Of a stretch of 64,000 nt of DNA, positions 27,872 to 37,839 are shown piece after piece. Position 1 is the stretch's first letter. Each line of letters opens with the position of its first letter. This DNA comes from Psychrobacter faecalis. GTDB lineage: Bacteria; Pseudomonadota; Gammaproteobacteria; Pseudomonadales; Moraxellaceae. The stretch lies in contig NZ_JABAST010000005.1 in NCBI RefSeq assembly GCF_016107575.1, positions 1 through 64,000 on the forward strand. Reading direction: 5' to 3'. A program made the position numbers and the translations under genes. The notes under the pieces are model-generated. The model was given only the letters and a program-made list of their open reading frames with translations. It was not told the origin of the DNA and did not search any database.

Positions 27872-30800
27872 CTAGGCAGACTCTGTCACTGTATGCTCGC
27901 TAAAATAGCGCAATAGGTCTTGAATGATGGTGACACGCTGCTGCGGTGTTGCCAGCTTATTGGCATCCTGATAGCGTATACCAGATGCGCCATTCATACG
28001 ATAGCGCTGACCGTCTTTTTGAATCAGCTGAATAATTGCTAAGGCGTCGACCGGCGTATCAGGCGCAAATTCTAGTGTTAGGCTGCTGCTATTGGCATCA
28101 ATCTTATTAATTTTTAATGGTTCAGCTTGTATACGCAGTCCATGAATAGCAAATAATTGCTTAGTCTGGTCGGGCAGCGTCCCAAAACGGTCAATCATTT
28201 CGGTACGGATATCGGTCAAGGCTTCTTTATCATCAGCATTACTAATACGTTTATAAAACAATAAGCGCTGATGCACATCGTGCAAATATTCTTCTGGTAT
28301 TAGCGCTGAGCTGTGCAAATTGATTTCACTAGTCAGCGACAATGGCGTGCTTAAATCTGGCTCTTTACCGGCTTTAATCGCCTTCGTTGCGCGCTCAAGC
28401 ATGTCCATATATAGACTAAAGCCAATCGCTTGCATGTTACCACTTTGCTGTTTACCAAGGATTTCACCCGCGCCACGAATCTCTAAATCTTCGCTTGCCA
28501 GCATAAAGCCTGCACCCAAGGTATTGGCGCGTTCAATCGCATGCAGACGGCGCTTGGCATCGCCTTTAAGCCCTTTGATAGAAGGTACGAGCAAGTAGCA
28601 ATACGCTTGATGATGACTCCGGCCAACACGACCTCGCAGCTGATGCAATTGCGCCAAACCAAACTTATCGGCGCGCTCAATGATAATAGTATTGGCATTG
28701 GGTACATCAATACCGGTTTCGATAATGGTCGAGCATATCAGCACGTTGAACTTTTTATGATAAAATTGCTGCATCACTTGCTCAAGTTGGCGCTCTTGCA
28801 TTTGCCCATGCGCAACCCCTACTCGTGCTTCAGGCACCAGTTCACGGACGGTCTCGGCCATACGCTCAATACTGGCGACATCATTGTGCAATAGATAAAC
28901 CTGTCCGCCGCGTAGTAGCTCACGCAAGATGGCTTCTTTTAATAAGGCATCGGTCTTTTGCATGACAAAGGTTTTAATCGCCAGACGACGTGCAGGCGGG
29001 GTGGCAATAATCGACATATCACGCATCCCTGAGAGCGCCATATTAAGCGTTCTAGGGATTGGCGTCGCGGTCATCGACATACTGTCTACATCGGTCTGAA
29101 TCGCCTTGATACGCTCTTTATGGCGTACGCCAAAACGGTGTTCTTCATCGACAATCATTAAGCCCAGATTAGAGAACTTCACATCAGGTTGCAGAAGTTT
29201 ATGCGTACCAATGACGATATCGACCTTACCTGCTGCGAGGTCTGTTAACACCGTATCTTGATGCTTTTTACCACCAAAGCGCGACAAGGTTTCAATACGT
29301 ACCGGCCAATCAGCAAAACGGTCGCGGAAATTGTCTTCATGTTGACCTGCCAGCAAGGTTGTCGGCACCAACACCGCCACTTGATAACCGGCACTCACTG
29401 CAATGAACGCCGCACGCATAGCCACTTCTGTTTTACCAAAACCAACATCACCGCAAATAAGTCGATCCATCGGCTGGTTCTGCCGCATGTCTTCCATCAC
29501 CGCATGAATGGCATTGGCTTGATCAGGCGTTTCTTCAAAGGCAAATTGACTGGCAAATAGCTCATATTGCGATGGGTCGATTTTAAAATGAATACCGACT
29601 TTCGCTTCGCGCCGTGCTTGCATATTAAGCAGTTCAGCCGCCACGTCATGGATTTGCTCGAGCGCCTTTTGCTTGGCTTTATCCCATTTACCGCTACCAA
29701 TTTTGTGTAGGGGCGCAAGTGCAGGGTCACCGCCACTATAACGGTTAATCATTTGTAAATTGGCAACCGGTACATAGATACTGGCGTCATCAGCGTACTT
29801 TAGGTGGATAAACTCTTGCTCGCCGTCACCAACATCGAGCGTAATCAGGCCATTGTAACGCCCAATACCATGCTCGATATGCACCACTGGACTGCCTTCG
29901 GTGATTTCGGTGACGCTTTTAACCAAGAACTCTTCTGACACCCCGCTTTGTCGGCGACGACGCGTTTGCAGCACTTGCCGGCCAAATAATTGCGTCTCAC
30001 TAATCACCACTAAGCGCTCAGGCACGTAAACACCGCGTTCAATAGGCGCAATGGTCAATCCGACTTGCGGTAACTTATTACTATTATCCTTCGATTTGTC
30101 CGCTGCTAAAAACGCCTCAAAGCTATCGTAAGCTTTGACATCTATTTTGCCTTTAAACAGTTCAATCAGAATTTCACGCCGACCCGCCGTTTCTGCCACA
30201 ATTAATACAGGTGTTGCTGTTTGCGCTTGCAACTCTAAAAACGCTAACAGTTCGCTAAGGGGTTCGGCTTTTTGATGATTGACTGGTAGTTGTGGCGGCT
30301 CTTGCGCACTTAGTGTCACTAGCCCTTGTTTTTTTGGCGGCAGGGTTAATGGTTCAGATGCTAAGGTTGCGTCATCGTTATCAATGCTATCAATCGCAGC
30401 GACATCAGTCATGGTCGCAAGCTCATTACGCGCACTCAATATCACTCGCGGATAATGATTAAGATGTTCGTTTAGACTATTTGATAATAAATATAACAAT
30501 TCAGGCGCAACGATGGGCTTGTCAATATCGTGACGGCGCTCTTCATAACGGCGCTGAATTTGTGACCAATAATCTGCCTGTTTTTCGTTAATCAGCTCAT
30601 CGGTAATAAACAAGGCATCGCTTGGCAAATAGGAAAACAAACTACTTTCTGCCATCCAATCCTTTAAATCAAAAAACAGTGGCTGATAATACTCAAGTCC
30701 GCTACTGGCAATACCTGCCATGACATCTTTATGCAGCTCAGATTTGCGGCTACTGGCATTGGGGAACATGGCGGCAAAGTTGGTGCGGAACGTCTCCCGC

Positions 30801-31591
30801 CCTTCATCGAGCGGAAACTCTTTAGCGGGTAGTATTTGAAATTGCTTAATGGGCTTTGAGATATCTGGCAGTTTATGCAGCAGCGATAGCGATTCTTTGC
30901 CCATGCTGCTATCGTTGCCGCTTATCATGGTTTTGAGGTCATCAACGGTCAATGTGCGCTGGGTCTGCGGATTAAAAAAGCGAATGGTCTCAATTTCATC
31001 ATCGAATAAATCTAGGCGTAGCGGAAATGGCTGACCCATGGCAAAGATATCAATGATACTACCACGTACGGCAAATTCGCCCGGCTCAAAGACGTTCTCA
31101 ACCGCGCGATAACCCGCCTTTGCCAATAGTTCGCGCTGAGTATTGATATCAAATCGATCACCGACACTCAAATCAAAATGCTGCCCTATCAACCAGCTTG
31201 GCGGTGCGACACGGTGCATCAATGCCTGTACCGATATTAACAATACCCCTGACGTTGGCATATCCGTTAACAGGTTAATACGCTCGCTGACGATATCTTG
31301 ATGCGGAGACAGCTCATCATAGGTCAGCGTTTCCCAATCAGGGAACACATAAGCATCGACGCCGCAAAATGCCAACTCCGTCTCTATCTGGTTAAGCTGA
31401 TTTTGGTCACGCGTCACCACAACCTTTAGACGGTCAGCCACATCCCATAGCGGCGTTTGTACCAGACTTGCGAGCCACAAGCTACTGACTGCTCCATGCA
31501 CAGGCGCCAGCCAACGCCGCTCGGCATTCTGGATAGGAAATAACTGCTGGTTAATAGGGTCAAAGGCGTCGGTCAAAGCAGTGATAGACAT
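27872..31591 (-). CDS. mfd: Transcription-repair coupling factor
   Basis: Large ATP-dependent translocase that removes RNA polymerase stalled at lesions and recruits UvrA. 1239 residues from ATG 31591 (a TTG at 31606 adds five). Order: UvrB-homology N-terminus (GAVSSLWLASLVQTPLWDVA), RNA polymerase-interacting CarD-like domain (GSPVVHIEHGIGRYNGL), and a RecG-like helicase with Walker A GDVGFGKTEVAMRA, DEEHRFGV, SMTATPIPRTL, ETGIDVPNANTIII and LRGRVGRSHHQAYCYLL. The C-terminal TRCF domain follows. The region around residues 390-460 is less conserved. Confidence 0.96.
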   Translation of the reverse strand: MSITALTDAFDPINQQLFPIQNAERRWLAPVHGAVSSLWLASLVQTPLWDVADRLKVVVTRDQNQLNQIETELAFCGVDAYVFPDWETLTYDELSPHQDIVSERINLLTDMPTSGVLLISVQALMHRVAPPSWLIGQHFDLSVGDRFDINTQRELLAKAGYRAVENVFEPGEFAVRGSIIDIFAMGQPFPLRLDLFDDEIETIRFFNPQTQRTLTVDDLKTMISGNDSSMGKESLSLLHKLPDISKPIKQFQILPAKEFPLDEGRETFRTNFAAMFPNASSRKSELHKDVMAGIASSGLEYYQPLFFDLKDWMAESSLFSYLPSDALFITDELINEKQADYWSQIQRRYEERRHDIDKPIVAPELLYLLSNSLNEHLNHYPRVILSARNELATMTDVAAIDSIDNDDATLASEPLTLPPKKQGLVTLSAQEPPQLPVNHQKAEPLSELLAFLELQAQTATPVLIVAETAGRREILIELFKGKIDVKAYDSFEAFLAADKSKDNSNKLPQVGLTIAPIERGVYVPERLVVISETQLFGRQVLQTRRRRQSGVSEEFLVKSVTEITEGSPVVHIEHGIGRYNGLITLDVGDGEQEFIHLKYADDASIYVPVANLQMINRYSGGDPALAPLHKIGSGKWDKAKQKALEQIHDVAAELLNMQARREAKVGIHFKIDPSQYELFASQFAFEETPDQANAIHAVMEDMRQNQPMDRLICGDVGFGKTEVAMRAAFIAVSAGYQVAVLVPTTLLAGQHEDNFRDRFADWPVRIETLSRFGGKKHQDTVLTDLAAGKVDIVIGTHKLLQPDVKFSNLGLMIVDEEHRFGVRHKERIKAIQTDVDSMSMTATPIPRTLNMALSGMRDMSIIATPPARRLAIKTFVMQKTDALLKEAILRELLRGGQVYLLHNDVASIERMAETVRELVPEARVGVAHGQMQERQLEQVMQQFYHKKFNVLICSTIIETGIDVPNANTIIIERADKFGLAQLHQLRGRVGRSHHQAYCYLLVPSIKGLKGDAKRRLHAIERANTLGAGFMLASEDLEIRGAGEILGKQQSGNMQAIGFSLYMDMLERATKAIKAGKEPDLSTPLSLTSEINLHSSALIPEEYLHDVHQRLLFYKRISNADDKEALTDIRTEMIDRFGTLPDQTKQLFAIHGLRIQAEPLKINKIDANSSSLTLEFAPDTPVDALAIIQLIQKDGQRYRMNGASGIRYQDANKLATPQQRVTIIQDLLRYFSEHTVTESA

Positions 31592-31756
31592 AAAGGATAG
31601 GGTCAACGTTAAGAGTCAGAAAGCTATTATACGAATATTTGCGCAATTACCAAAATTTATGCCGTAACGGTTTGTCACTTAGCCTTGTTATGAAAAAACC
31701 AAAAACTAAACAATTGATAAAACGCATATTCATCTATAACGACAAGCTACTTAAAT

Positions 31757-31784
31757 ACAAAAACCTCAACGATTAAGCTGAGGT
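31757..31784 (-). terminator. Terminator after rraA
   Basis: ACCTCA and TGAGGT (31763-31784) pair around a 10-base loop. On the minus strand a T-run follows the stem. Confidence 0.75.
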
Positions 31785-31829
31785 CTCGGAGTTATAACCA
31801 TTAAGCTACTGTTAAAGTATAAGCTATTT

Positions 31830-32372
31830 TTAAATTAATGGTTTTTCGCTTGCGATAATGCCGTTATTGTCGGCATAAACAAACATACCTGAGTTTAACG
31901 TTAAATCACCAAAGCGGATTTCAATATCGGTTTGACCTTCATCGCGGCGATTTGATTTGCGCGGGATGCAACCAAGCGCCATGACACCGATATCCATTTG
32001 CGCCATATCATCTACATCACGCACGCAGCCATATACCACCACCCCTGCCCAGCCATTATCAATCGCTGATTGCGCAATCATATCGCCGAGCAACGCGCAG
32101 CGCATTGAACCGCCACCGTCAACGACCAAGACTTTGCCATTGCCGTCTTTATCTTTGCCATCGCTGTTTAATAAGGATTTTACACGGCTATTATCTTCAA
32201 AGCATTTTACCGTCACGATTTCACCGCAAAATCTGTCTTTACCGCCAAAGCTATAAAATGATTTGCCTTCAATATTGGGCAAACATACCTGCGACTCAGG
32301 ATTGGCATCTAATAAATCACAAGTGACAAAGTTGTCTTTATTCATCGTGGTTGTTTCTGCTGTGTCTGACAT
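31830..32372 (-). CDS. rraA: Regulator of RNase E activity RraA
   Basis: Binds RNase E and inhibits mRNA decay in E. coli; many relatives are aldolases, so the name is by similarity. 180 residues against 161 in E. coli, with a short extra N-terminus. Visible: VVDGGGSMRCALLGDMIAQS, WAGVVVYGCVRDVDD, and GCIPRKSNRRDEGQTDIEI, all RraA signatures. AAGGAG stands seven bases before the ATG at 32372, which supports the longer start. Confidence 0.92.
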   Translation of the reverse strand: MSDTAETTTMNKDNFVTCDLLDANPESQVCLPNIEGKSFYSFGGKDRFCGEIVTVKCFEDNSRVKSLLNSDGKDKDGNGKVLVVDGGGSMRCALLGDMIAQSAIDNGWAGVVVYGCVRDVDDMAQMDIGVMALGCIPRKSNRRDEGQTDIEIRFGDLTLNSGMFVYADNNGIIASEKPLI

Positions 32373-32447
32373 CGTGACGCTCCTTGTTAAGTTAAATAGT
32401 TGAATTATCTATCATGAAATCTGAGTTTTTATTAATTTATGTTTAGG

Positions 32448-33149
32448 CTATTTTTTGACTTTGGTCATTGCTAGTAGCTGTTTATTTTCGATAATTTCCG
32501 TGTCTGTAATGGTAGGCTCACTACGATATTTATTACGCTGATACACCTCATGCGCACTCATCGCCATCGCACTGGCAACGCGCTTGGCAGAAATAGGATG
32601 CAAGGATAATGACTCGGGGACGATTGGCGAGATCAGTTTAAAGGCTTTTTGACCAAAGCTTTCAAGCGGACGGCCTTTATGCTTGCCAAGTAATAGTGAT
32701 GGTCGAAAAATCACCAACTGGGTAAAACCTAGCGCCATAATAGACTGCTCTGTTTCCGCTTTGACCCGATTGTATAAAAAACGGCTGTCGATATCGGCAT
32801 TCATTGAGGACAATAAAAAGAAGTTTTCCACGCCTTTCGCACGGCACAATGTGGCAAAATTGACATTATAGTCGTGGTCAACTTTTCGAAACGCTTCATC
32901 ACTACCTGCTTGTTTTTTGGTGGTACCAAGGCAGCTAAAGGCATCGGTCTTACTATCTGCGCCGACACTGGCAAATATTTCAGCCAAGTTATCAAAATCA
33001 TTGACCTGATAAAAGCGCATGCTGGCATTGATGTAGCGAGGCGGCCGCCGTGCAATCACAATCAACGTGTCATAAAGCTCACTAAGCTGCTTAACAAGAT
33101 GCTGTCCGACCAGTCCTGTTGCGCCAATTACAATTGCTTTTCGCTGCAT
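32448..33149 (-). CDS. Atypical SDR / NAD(P)-binding oxidoreductase
   Basis: 233 residues. A Rossmann nucleotide-binding motif opens the protein (AIVIGATGLVGQHLVKQL). SCLGTTKKQAGSDEAFRKVD and YNRVKAETEQ (YxxxK) are typical of the TIP30/HTATIP2-like atypical short-chain dehydrogenases. The substrate is unknown. It precedes rraA on the same strand (gap 75 bases) and may share its transcript. No membrane segment. Confidence 0.8.
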   Translation of the reverse strand: MQRKAIVIGATGLVGQHLVKQLSELYDTLIVIARRPPRYINASMRFYQVNDFDNLAEIFASVGADSKTDAFSCLGTTKKQAGSDEAFRKVDHDYNVNFATLCRAKGVENFFLLSSMNADIDSRFLYNRVKAETEQSIMALGFTQLVIFRPSLLLGKHKGRPLESFGQKAFKLISPIVPESLSLHPISAKRVASAMAMSAHEVYQRNKYRSEPTITDTEIIENKQLLAMTKVKK

Positions 33150-33673
33150 AGCCTATCCATTTATATCATGTTGGGGTGTTTATAATGCTAAAAATGATGT
33201 CTTATAGAAATTGTTTGCTTTGGTATCATACCTAAATTAACAACTCGCTAGCGCTATTCTACACAATTTATTGTAAGAGATTTTATCAACGGTTAGGTTT
33301 ATGGGAATCATTCAGAATTTTAAGTCTAACTTTTGTTATATAATTCACTTGTTAGCGCGATAAACCCTTTAATTAAACCTTTAAGATCGGCTAATATAAC
33401 TTCTTTTAGCATTAATCATCAAATATATTGTTCTAAGCGCAATAATTTGCTAAGATAACCGGCTTTACACGTCAACGCTGTTTAATTATTCCAAACAGTT
33501 CTGGCACGAGCGATGCTCTATTACTATTAGGTGCTTTAATAACAGATAAGTGCCCTCATAATAGACATCGACATCATGTTTGGCGAGAGGCTGCTCGTCA
33601 CCGATGATTGTTAAACCCATTATTATTGCAATCAACATTCATATTTTTATCTGTCTTTATCAAGGAGATACGC
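33150..33673. other. Gap upstream of rpsT
   Basis: About 520 bases with no gene. A TATAAT at 33339-33344 could be a -10 for rpsT but lacks a good -35. A long untranslated leader is possible; no clear terminator-type hairpin is seen. Confidence 0.45.
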
Positions 33674-33940
33674 GTGGCTAATACTGCACAAGCTCGTAAA
33701 CGCGCCCGTCAAAACACCAAACGTCGTCAGAACTCTGCGTCACAACGCTCTATGGTTCGTACTTATCTAAAACGTGTTGATGCGGCTATCGCTGCTAAAG
33801 ATTATGACGCGGCTACCGAAGCTTACAAAAAAGCGGTACCGGTTCTTGATCGTATGGCTGACAAAGGTATTATTCATAAGAATAAAGCTGCTCGTCGTAA
33901 GAGCCGCCTAAACAAAACTATCAAAGGCCTACAAGCTTAA
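33674..33940 (+). CDS. rpsT: 30S ribosomal protein S20
   Basis: 88 residues, the standard length. The start is GTG at 33674, six bases after AAGGAG (33662-33667), giving the conserved [19 protein letters not shown]-terminus. S20 genes often use non-ATG starts tied to autoregulation (TTG in E. coli). Other signatures are [10 protein letters not shown] and [16 protein letters not shown]. An in-frame ATG upstream at 33608 is not needed. Confidence 0.97.
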   Translation: MANTAQARKRARQNTKRRQNSASQRSMVRTYLKRVDAAIAAKDYDAATEAYKKAVPVLDRMADKGIIHKNKAARRKSRLNKTIKGLQA

Positions 33941-33985
33941 GATTGATTGCGTTTAGACCGCATCGCACTTGATGGTGTGATGACC

Positions 33986-34027
33986 AAAACCTTGCTACTG
34001 GTTTTCATACTGGGGCAAGGTTTTTTT
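33986..34027 (+). terminator. Terminator after rpsT
   Basis: AAACCTTGC (33987-33995) and GCAAGGTTT (34015-34023) pair around a 19-base loop, within a run of seven Ts. Confidence 0.85.
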
Positions 34028-34100
34028 ATGCCTATTTAAAAGGTAACCGTTACTATTTAAAAAACATTATAAGGCTAATTAAATACTCCAAAAATAAAGC

Positions 34101-34943
34101 CTATGTCCATTTTACTTCTGGTGGCAATAGTAATTTGCTTGGATGAAAACCAGCGGCACGGTAGCCCTGTAATAAATCGCTGATTGGACGAATATATACT
34201 TGCCCGCGCCAAACGAAATAGGCATTGGCTTGCTCAAAAGGCTTATCATCAAACCACAAAAACACCCCTTCCATCATCTTTGGCCAATCATTCCAATCAA
34301 TCTCAACCACGTCTAGCATCACTGCCAAAAACGCTGATAGTAACGTATCATGACTGACGGCGAGCATTAAATGCCCATGTTGCGGCTGGTTTTGATAAAA
34401 AAGCGATAAAAGATCAAGTCCGCCTTGATAAGCATTTTTCGTGCCTTCAAGATTGCCTTGTAAGAAGCGATTGATAAAGTTTAGCACACCAATTTCTTTA
34501 AAAATCGGGTTGGCAATCTCAGGTTCGGTCACCAGACTGCCAGGTTCAACCAGTAGCGATTGATGGGCAATATCACGTCGTAGTCCCGCACCCTCTTGCA
34601 TCAGCTGCGCGGTATCAATACAGCGACCAATCGGACTTGAGATACTATCAACATCGAGCGAATACGGCAAATGTTCTGCTAGCCAGCGCCCCCAAGACTT
34701 TGCCAACACGCGACCTTTTGGCGTTAGCGGCAATTGATAACTGGCAAAACCATTACCATCAGAGCGCTCGCGCAGAGAATGTCTGGTAAATAAAATCAGT
34801 CTTTTATCTACCGGCAACAAACCGACCGAAGACATCATACTGTCAGGTAAGTGAGAAGGTGCAGGTGCGTTCGGCCTGAGGTTCGTAGGCTTTTCAGCCG
34901 GTGTCGATCGTCCCGATGGGGTATTATTAGGCAATTTACTCAT
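34101..34943 (-). CDS. Histidine phosphatase superfamily protein
   Basis: 280 residues from ATG 34943; the reading frame extends to a TTG at 34982. The phosphatase signature is LILFTRHSLRERSDG, where the usual RHG is RHS, followed by a conserved Arg in SSPIGRCIDTAQ and the second His in LAVSHDTLLSAF. The catalytic His and Arg are present, so activity is possible. The first 50 residues are Pro/Ser/Asn-rich. The substrate cannot be named. The Shine-Dalgarno is weak. Confidence 0.8.
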   Translation of the reverse strand: MSKLPNNTPSGRSTPAEKPTNLRPNAPAPSHLPDSMMSSVGLLPVDKRLILFTRHSLRERSDGNGFASYQLPLTPKGRVLAKSWGRWLAEHLPYSLDVDSISSPIGRCIDTAQLMQEGAGLRRDIAHQSLLVEPGSLVTEPEIANPIFKEIGVLNFINRFLQGNLEGTKNAYQGGLDLLSLFYQNQPQHGHLMLAVSHDTLLSAFLAVMLDVVEIDWNDWPKMMEGVFLWFDDKPFEQANAYFVWRGQVYIRPISDLLQGYRAAGFHPSKLLLPPEVKWT

Positions 34944-35049
34944 GATAGTAAGCGTAGCAGATTTATTGATGAGAATGAACAAAATATAAGGTCAGTTGCA
35001 CTATAGCTTATTCCGCTACATATCGATATAAGCGCTTGGTTAACAGGAT

Positions 35050-35847
35050 TTAGCCAATATCCACCACTTTGTTCCAGATGAACGCCAATTCGGTACTGCT
35101 CACCTCATTAGGATAAGCACGCGGATTGACTATCACCCGCGTTTTATTAATTTGATAATCAAAGGCTTCATGGGTATGGCCATGTACCCATAGCACAGGT
35201 GCCCAGTCCTCATGCATCCAGCTCGATAAATCACTAACAAAGGCGGCATTACTCGGCAAGTTGGCAAATTTCTCAGACACAGATAATGGGCTAATACTAT
35301 GATGACTCATGACCACCGTTTTTTTACCCAATGCTTGCGCCGTTATCAGCGCTTGCTGTAGCCATTGACGATGTGCAGTATGGATTTGTATCGATACTTC
35401 AGGAGAGAACAGCTCGCCACCCGCATAAATTTGCTTATAATCGCGCATAAAACGCCTAGCCGCTGCCATCGTATCGGCATCGGCTTGATATTGATAGTCC
35501 GTCCATAACGTACAACCTAGAATCCTTACCTTACCGATGTCAATATACTGACACTGTAAAAAGCGCACGCCCTGCTCTAATTCACTATCATAATTATCCC
35601 AAGTGGCAAGCTTTTTATCGAAATGCAGCACATCTTCGCCGAAGTATTCATGATTGCCCGCGATGGTAATCAAAGGTACTTGCAAATGCGCTGCCTGCTC
35701 TTGTAGCCATGGCATACCATCATCGCTATTGGCAGTATCTCCCGCTACCAATACCACGTCTGCGTCCGTTTTAGGGATGCGCCCTAGTGGATACGACTGC
35801 CGCGCATAACTATCAATATGTAAGTCACTTAAAATCTGTAATTTCAT
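35050..35847 (-). CDS. Calcineurin-like metallophosphoesterase
   Basis: 265 residues. The five metal-ligand blocks are in order: SDLHID, VAGDTANS, AGNHEYFGED, MSHHSISP and VHGHTHEAFDY. No signal peptide or membrane segment, so it is probably cytoplasmic. The substrate is unknown. Downstream of pyrF on the same strand, but a terminator lies between. Confidence 0.85.
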   Translation of the reverse strand: MKLQILSDLHIDSYARQSYPLGRIPKTDADVVLVAGDTANSDDGMPWLQEQAAHLQVPLITIAGNHEYFGEDVLHFDKKLATWDNYDSELEQGVRFLQCQYIDIGKVRILGCTLWTDYQYQADADTMAAARRFMRDYKQIYAGGELFSPEVSIQIHTAHRQWLQQALITAQALGKKTVVMSHHSISPLSVSEKFANLPSNAAFVSDLSSWMHEDWAPVLWVHGHTHEAFDYQINKTRVIVNPRAYPNEVSSTELAFIWNKVVDIG

Positions 35848-35957
35848 AGGTTTTACTATTATCCAATCAAACTATTTGCAAAAGTCAGCTTTTTCCTCAG
35901 CTTACGATTAGCGTGAATTTAACCAGTGTAGCAGCTTTTCGTTAACGAGCAAAAAGT

Positions 35958-35988
35958 AAAAAAGACAGCGGATTAGGCTGTCTTTTTT
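35958..35988 (-). terminator. Terminator after pyrF
   Basis: AAAGACAGC (35961-35969) and GCTGTCTTT (35977-35985) pair around a 7-base loop, with A and T runs on both flanks. Confidence 0.88.
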
Positions 35989-36011
35989 TATTATACGGTC
36001 GATCTATAGCG

Positions 36012-36710
36012 CTAAAGACTGTTCAATATCAATTGTAATTTAGCCAAAGGATCAACAGCTTGGGTGATTGAGCGACCAATCACCAAGTAATCAGAACCAT
36101 CTGCTAACGCTTGCTTCGGTGTACAGATACGTTTTTGATCATCAGCATTGTCGTCTGGCAAGCGAATGCCAGGAGTAATCAATTTAAAATCTTCACCACA
36201 TAATGCTTTAAGTGTTTTTGCTTCTTGTGCTGAGCATACTACCCCATCAAGACCTGCTTGCTTGGTCAATTGTGCCAAACGGCTCACTTGGGCATCTAGG
36301 CCGTCGGTGATACCTGTTTGCGTCAGTGCCTGATTGTCCATAGAAGTCAGCACGGTTACGGCGATTAGCAGGGTTTCAAAATTACCGTTCAACAAGCGCT
36401 GCTTGGCTAATGACATGGCCTCAAGGCCCGCACTTGCATGCACGTTGACCATCCATACGCCAAGCTCGGCTGCTGCAAGTACCGCTTGTGCCGTGGTATT
36501 AGGAATATCGTGAAATTTCAAGTCCAAAAACACGTCAAAATCACGCTGATGTAGCGCTTTAACAATTTCAGGACCACAGCGGGTAAACAGCTCTTTGCCT
36601 ACTTTTAAGCGACATAACGCTGGGTCTAATTGGTCAGCTAGTGCTAAAGAGGCATCTTTAGTCATATTATCCAGTGCAACGACGACTGGAGAATGGATGG
36701 TGTTATTCAT
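36012..36710 (-). CDS. pyrF: Orotidine 5'-phosphate decarboxylase
   Basis: Final step of UMP synthesis. 232 residues, the family length. The active-site motif is [17 protein letters not shown] (Asp-x-Lys-x-x-Asp), with a second signature [19 protein letters not shown] and the phosphate-binding end [12 protein letters not shown]. It follows lapA and ihfB on the same strand. Confidence 0.96.
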   Translation of the reverse strand: MNNTIHSPVVVALDNMTKDASLALADQLDPALCRLKVGKELFTRCGPEIVKALHQRDFDVFLDLKFHDIPNTTAQAVLAAAELGVWMVNVHASAGLEAMSLAKQRLLNGNFETLLIAVTVLTSMDNQALTQTGITDGLDAQVSRLAQLTKQAGLDGVVCSAQEAKTLKALCGEDFKLITPGIRLPDDNADDQKRICTPKQALADGSDYLVIGRSITQAVDPLAKLQLILNSL

Positions 36711-36796
36711 AGTTGTGCCACGTTCTATCAGTTTATTAAATGATTATTATTAAATTATTATATAAACGTCTCAATATAAGAATGCTTAGTTAGCAC

Positions 36797-37207
36797 TCAA
36801 TGCTCACGCTTTTGCTTGGTTAAAGTAGCACCATCGTCTACATCGATAACGCTGCCGTCTTGTACATTGGTCGCTGTCGCGCCGTAAACCGCTTCTTGTA
36901 CTGATGGTGCGTTTGCCTGACGGTCAATGACGATATTGGCCTGCGTCACCTGCTCTTGCAGATTGGCATTTAGCTTTTGTAGCCGTGAGATTTCCCACTT
37001 ATTTTGTAGCACACGGAAGATAAGCAGCGCGAGTAGCATGCCAATCACAATGCCTAGTATCAAGCACAGAATCAGTAATAAGCCCAAATTCATCGTTGGT
37101 GCTTGGGAGAAAAGTAGATTCACCCCAACTTCGGTATTATTGGCCAATACCAAACCGAGCGAATAAGCGAAGCTTAAAAACAGTAATACCAGCAGTAAAA
37201 TACGCAT
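36797..37207 (-). CDS. lapA: LapA-family (DUF1049) inner-membrane protein
   Basis: 136 residues with two membrane helices: MRILLLVLLFLSFAYSLGLV and LLLILCLILGIVIGMLLALL. A short cytoplasmic coiled-coil tail rich in Gln/Asn/Lys follows. In E. coli LapA works with LapB in controlling lipopolysaccharide synthesis. Here it sits between ihfB and pyrF, and no lapB is present where E. coli has one. AAGGA stands well spaced before the ATG. Confidence 0.82.
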   Translation of the reverse strand: MRILLLVLLFLSFAYSLGLVLANNTEVGVNLLFSQAPTMNLGLLLILCLILGIVIGMLLALLIFRVLQNKWEISRLQKLNANLQEQVTQANIVIDRQANAPSVQEAVYGATATNVQDGSVIDVDDGATLTKQKREH

Positions 37208-37280
37208 CAGAGATATCCTTTTATGTTGAATCGTATGAACCGTTTAACAAAGAACGCGACATTCTGACGGCTCTGCTTAC

Positions 37281-37586
37281 CTAACCGTTTGCTACCTTGG
37301 CATTGACAGCTTCACGTAGCGCTTTGCCCGGCTTAAAGTGTGGAATGGCTTTTGCAGGTACGGGTACGCTTTCGCCTGTTTTAGGATTGCGCCCCATACG
37401 GGCACGGCGATGATGAAGACAAAAACTACCAAAGCCACGCACCTCTACTCGGCCGTCATTGGCTAAGGTATCGGTCATCAAATTTAATATTTCGCGTACT
37501 GCATCATCGACGACAGTGTCTGTCATGTTGTCACAATTCGCACTCAGATTACTAATAAATTCGGACTTGTTAATTGCTTGCTGCAT
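37281..37586 (-). CDS. ihfB: Integration host factor beta subunit
   Basis: 101 residues from ATG 37586. The DNA-bending protein pairs with IHF-alpha. Family arm sequence VRGFGSFCLHHRRARMGRNP and PVPAKAIPHFKPGKALREAV are clear. Its place directly after rpsA is the classic position of ihfB (himD) and separates it from HU. The open frame reaches 37667, but the extra N-terminus is unlike the family. Confidence 0.94.
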   Translation of the reverse strand: MQQAINKSEFISNLSANCDNMTDTVVDDAVREILNLMTDTLANDGRVEVRGFGSFCLHHRRARMGRNPKTGESVPVPAKAIPHFKPGKALREAVNAKVANG

Positions 37587-37780
37587 TATCACATGGACCT
37601 TATTGATTAATGGATAAGATGATATGAAGTAAATGAACCGTTTAGGTCTGTTTAATTTAACTTTCACATCTCGTTACTCAATGTTGCAAATGATAGCGGA
37701 TATTGGCATAAATAGGAATAAGAGTTTCCTTTTTTACCATAAAACCTTACTAACTTGCCCCATACTCAAATTTAATCACA

Positions 37781-37804
37781 AAAAAAAGCGACCGGAGTCG
37801 CTTT
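37781..37804 (-). terminator. Terminator after rpsA
   Basis: AAAGCGAC and GTCGCTTT (37785-37804) form an 8-bp stem with a CGGA loop. Read on the minus strand, TTTTTTTTGTG follows. Confidence 0.88.
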
Positions 37805-37839
37805 CTTTTTATAGTATAACTATATCAACAAACTACCGC

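Noticed and set aside
33150..33673. Riboswitch or tRNA upstream of rpsT
   Set aside because: No cloverleaf, CCA end or known aptamer pattern could be seen.
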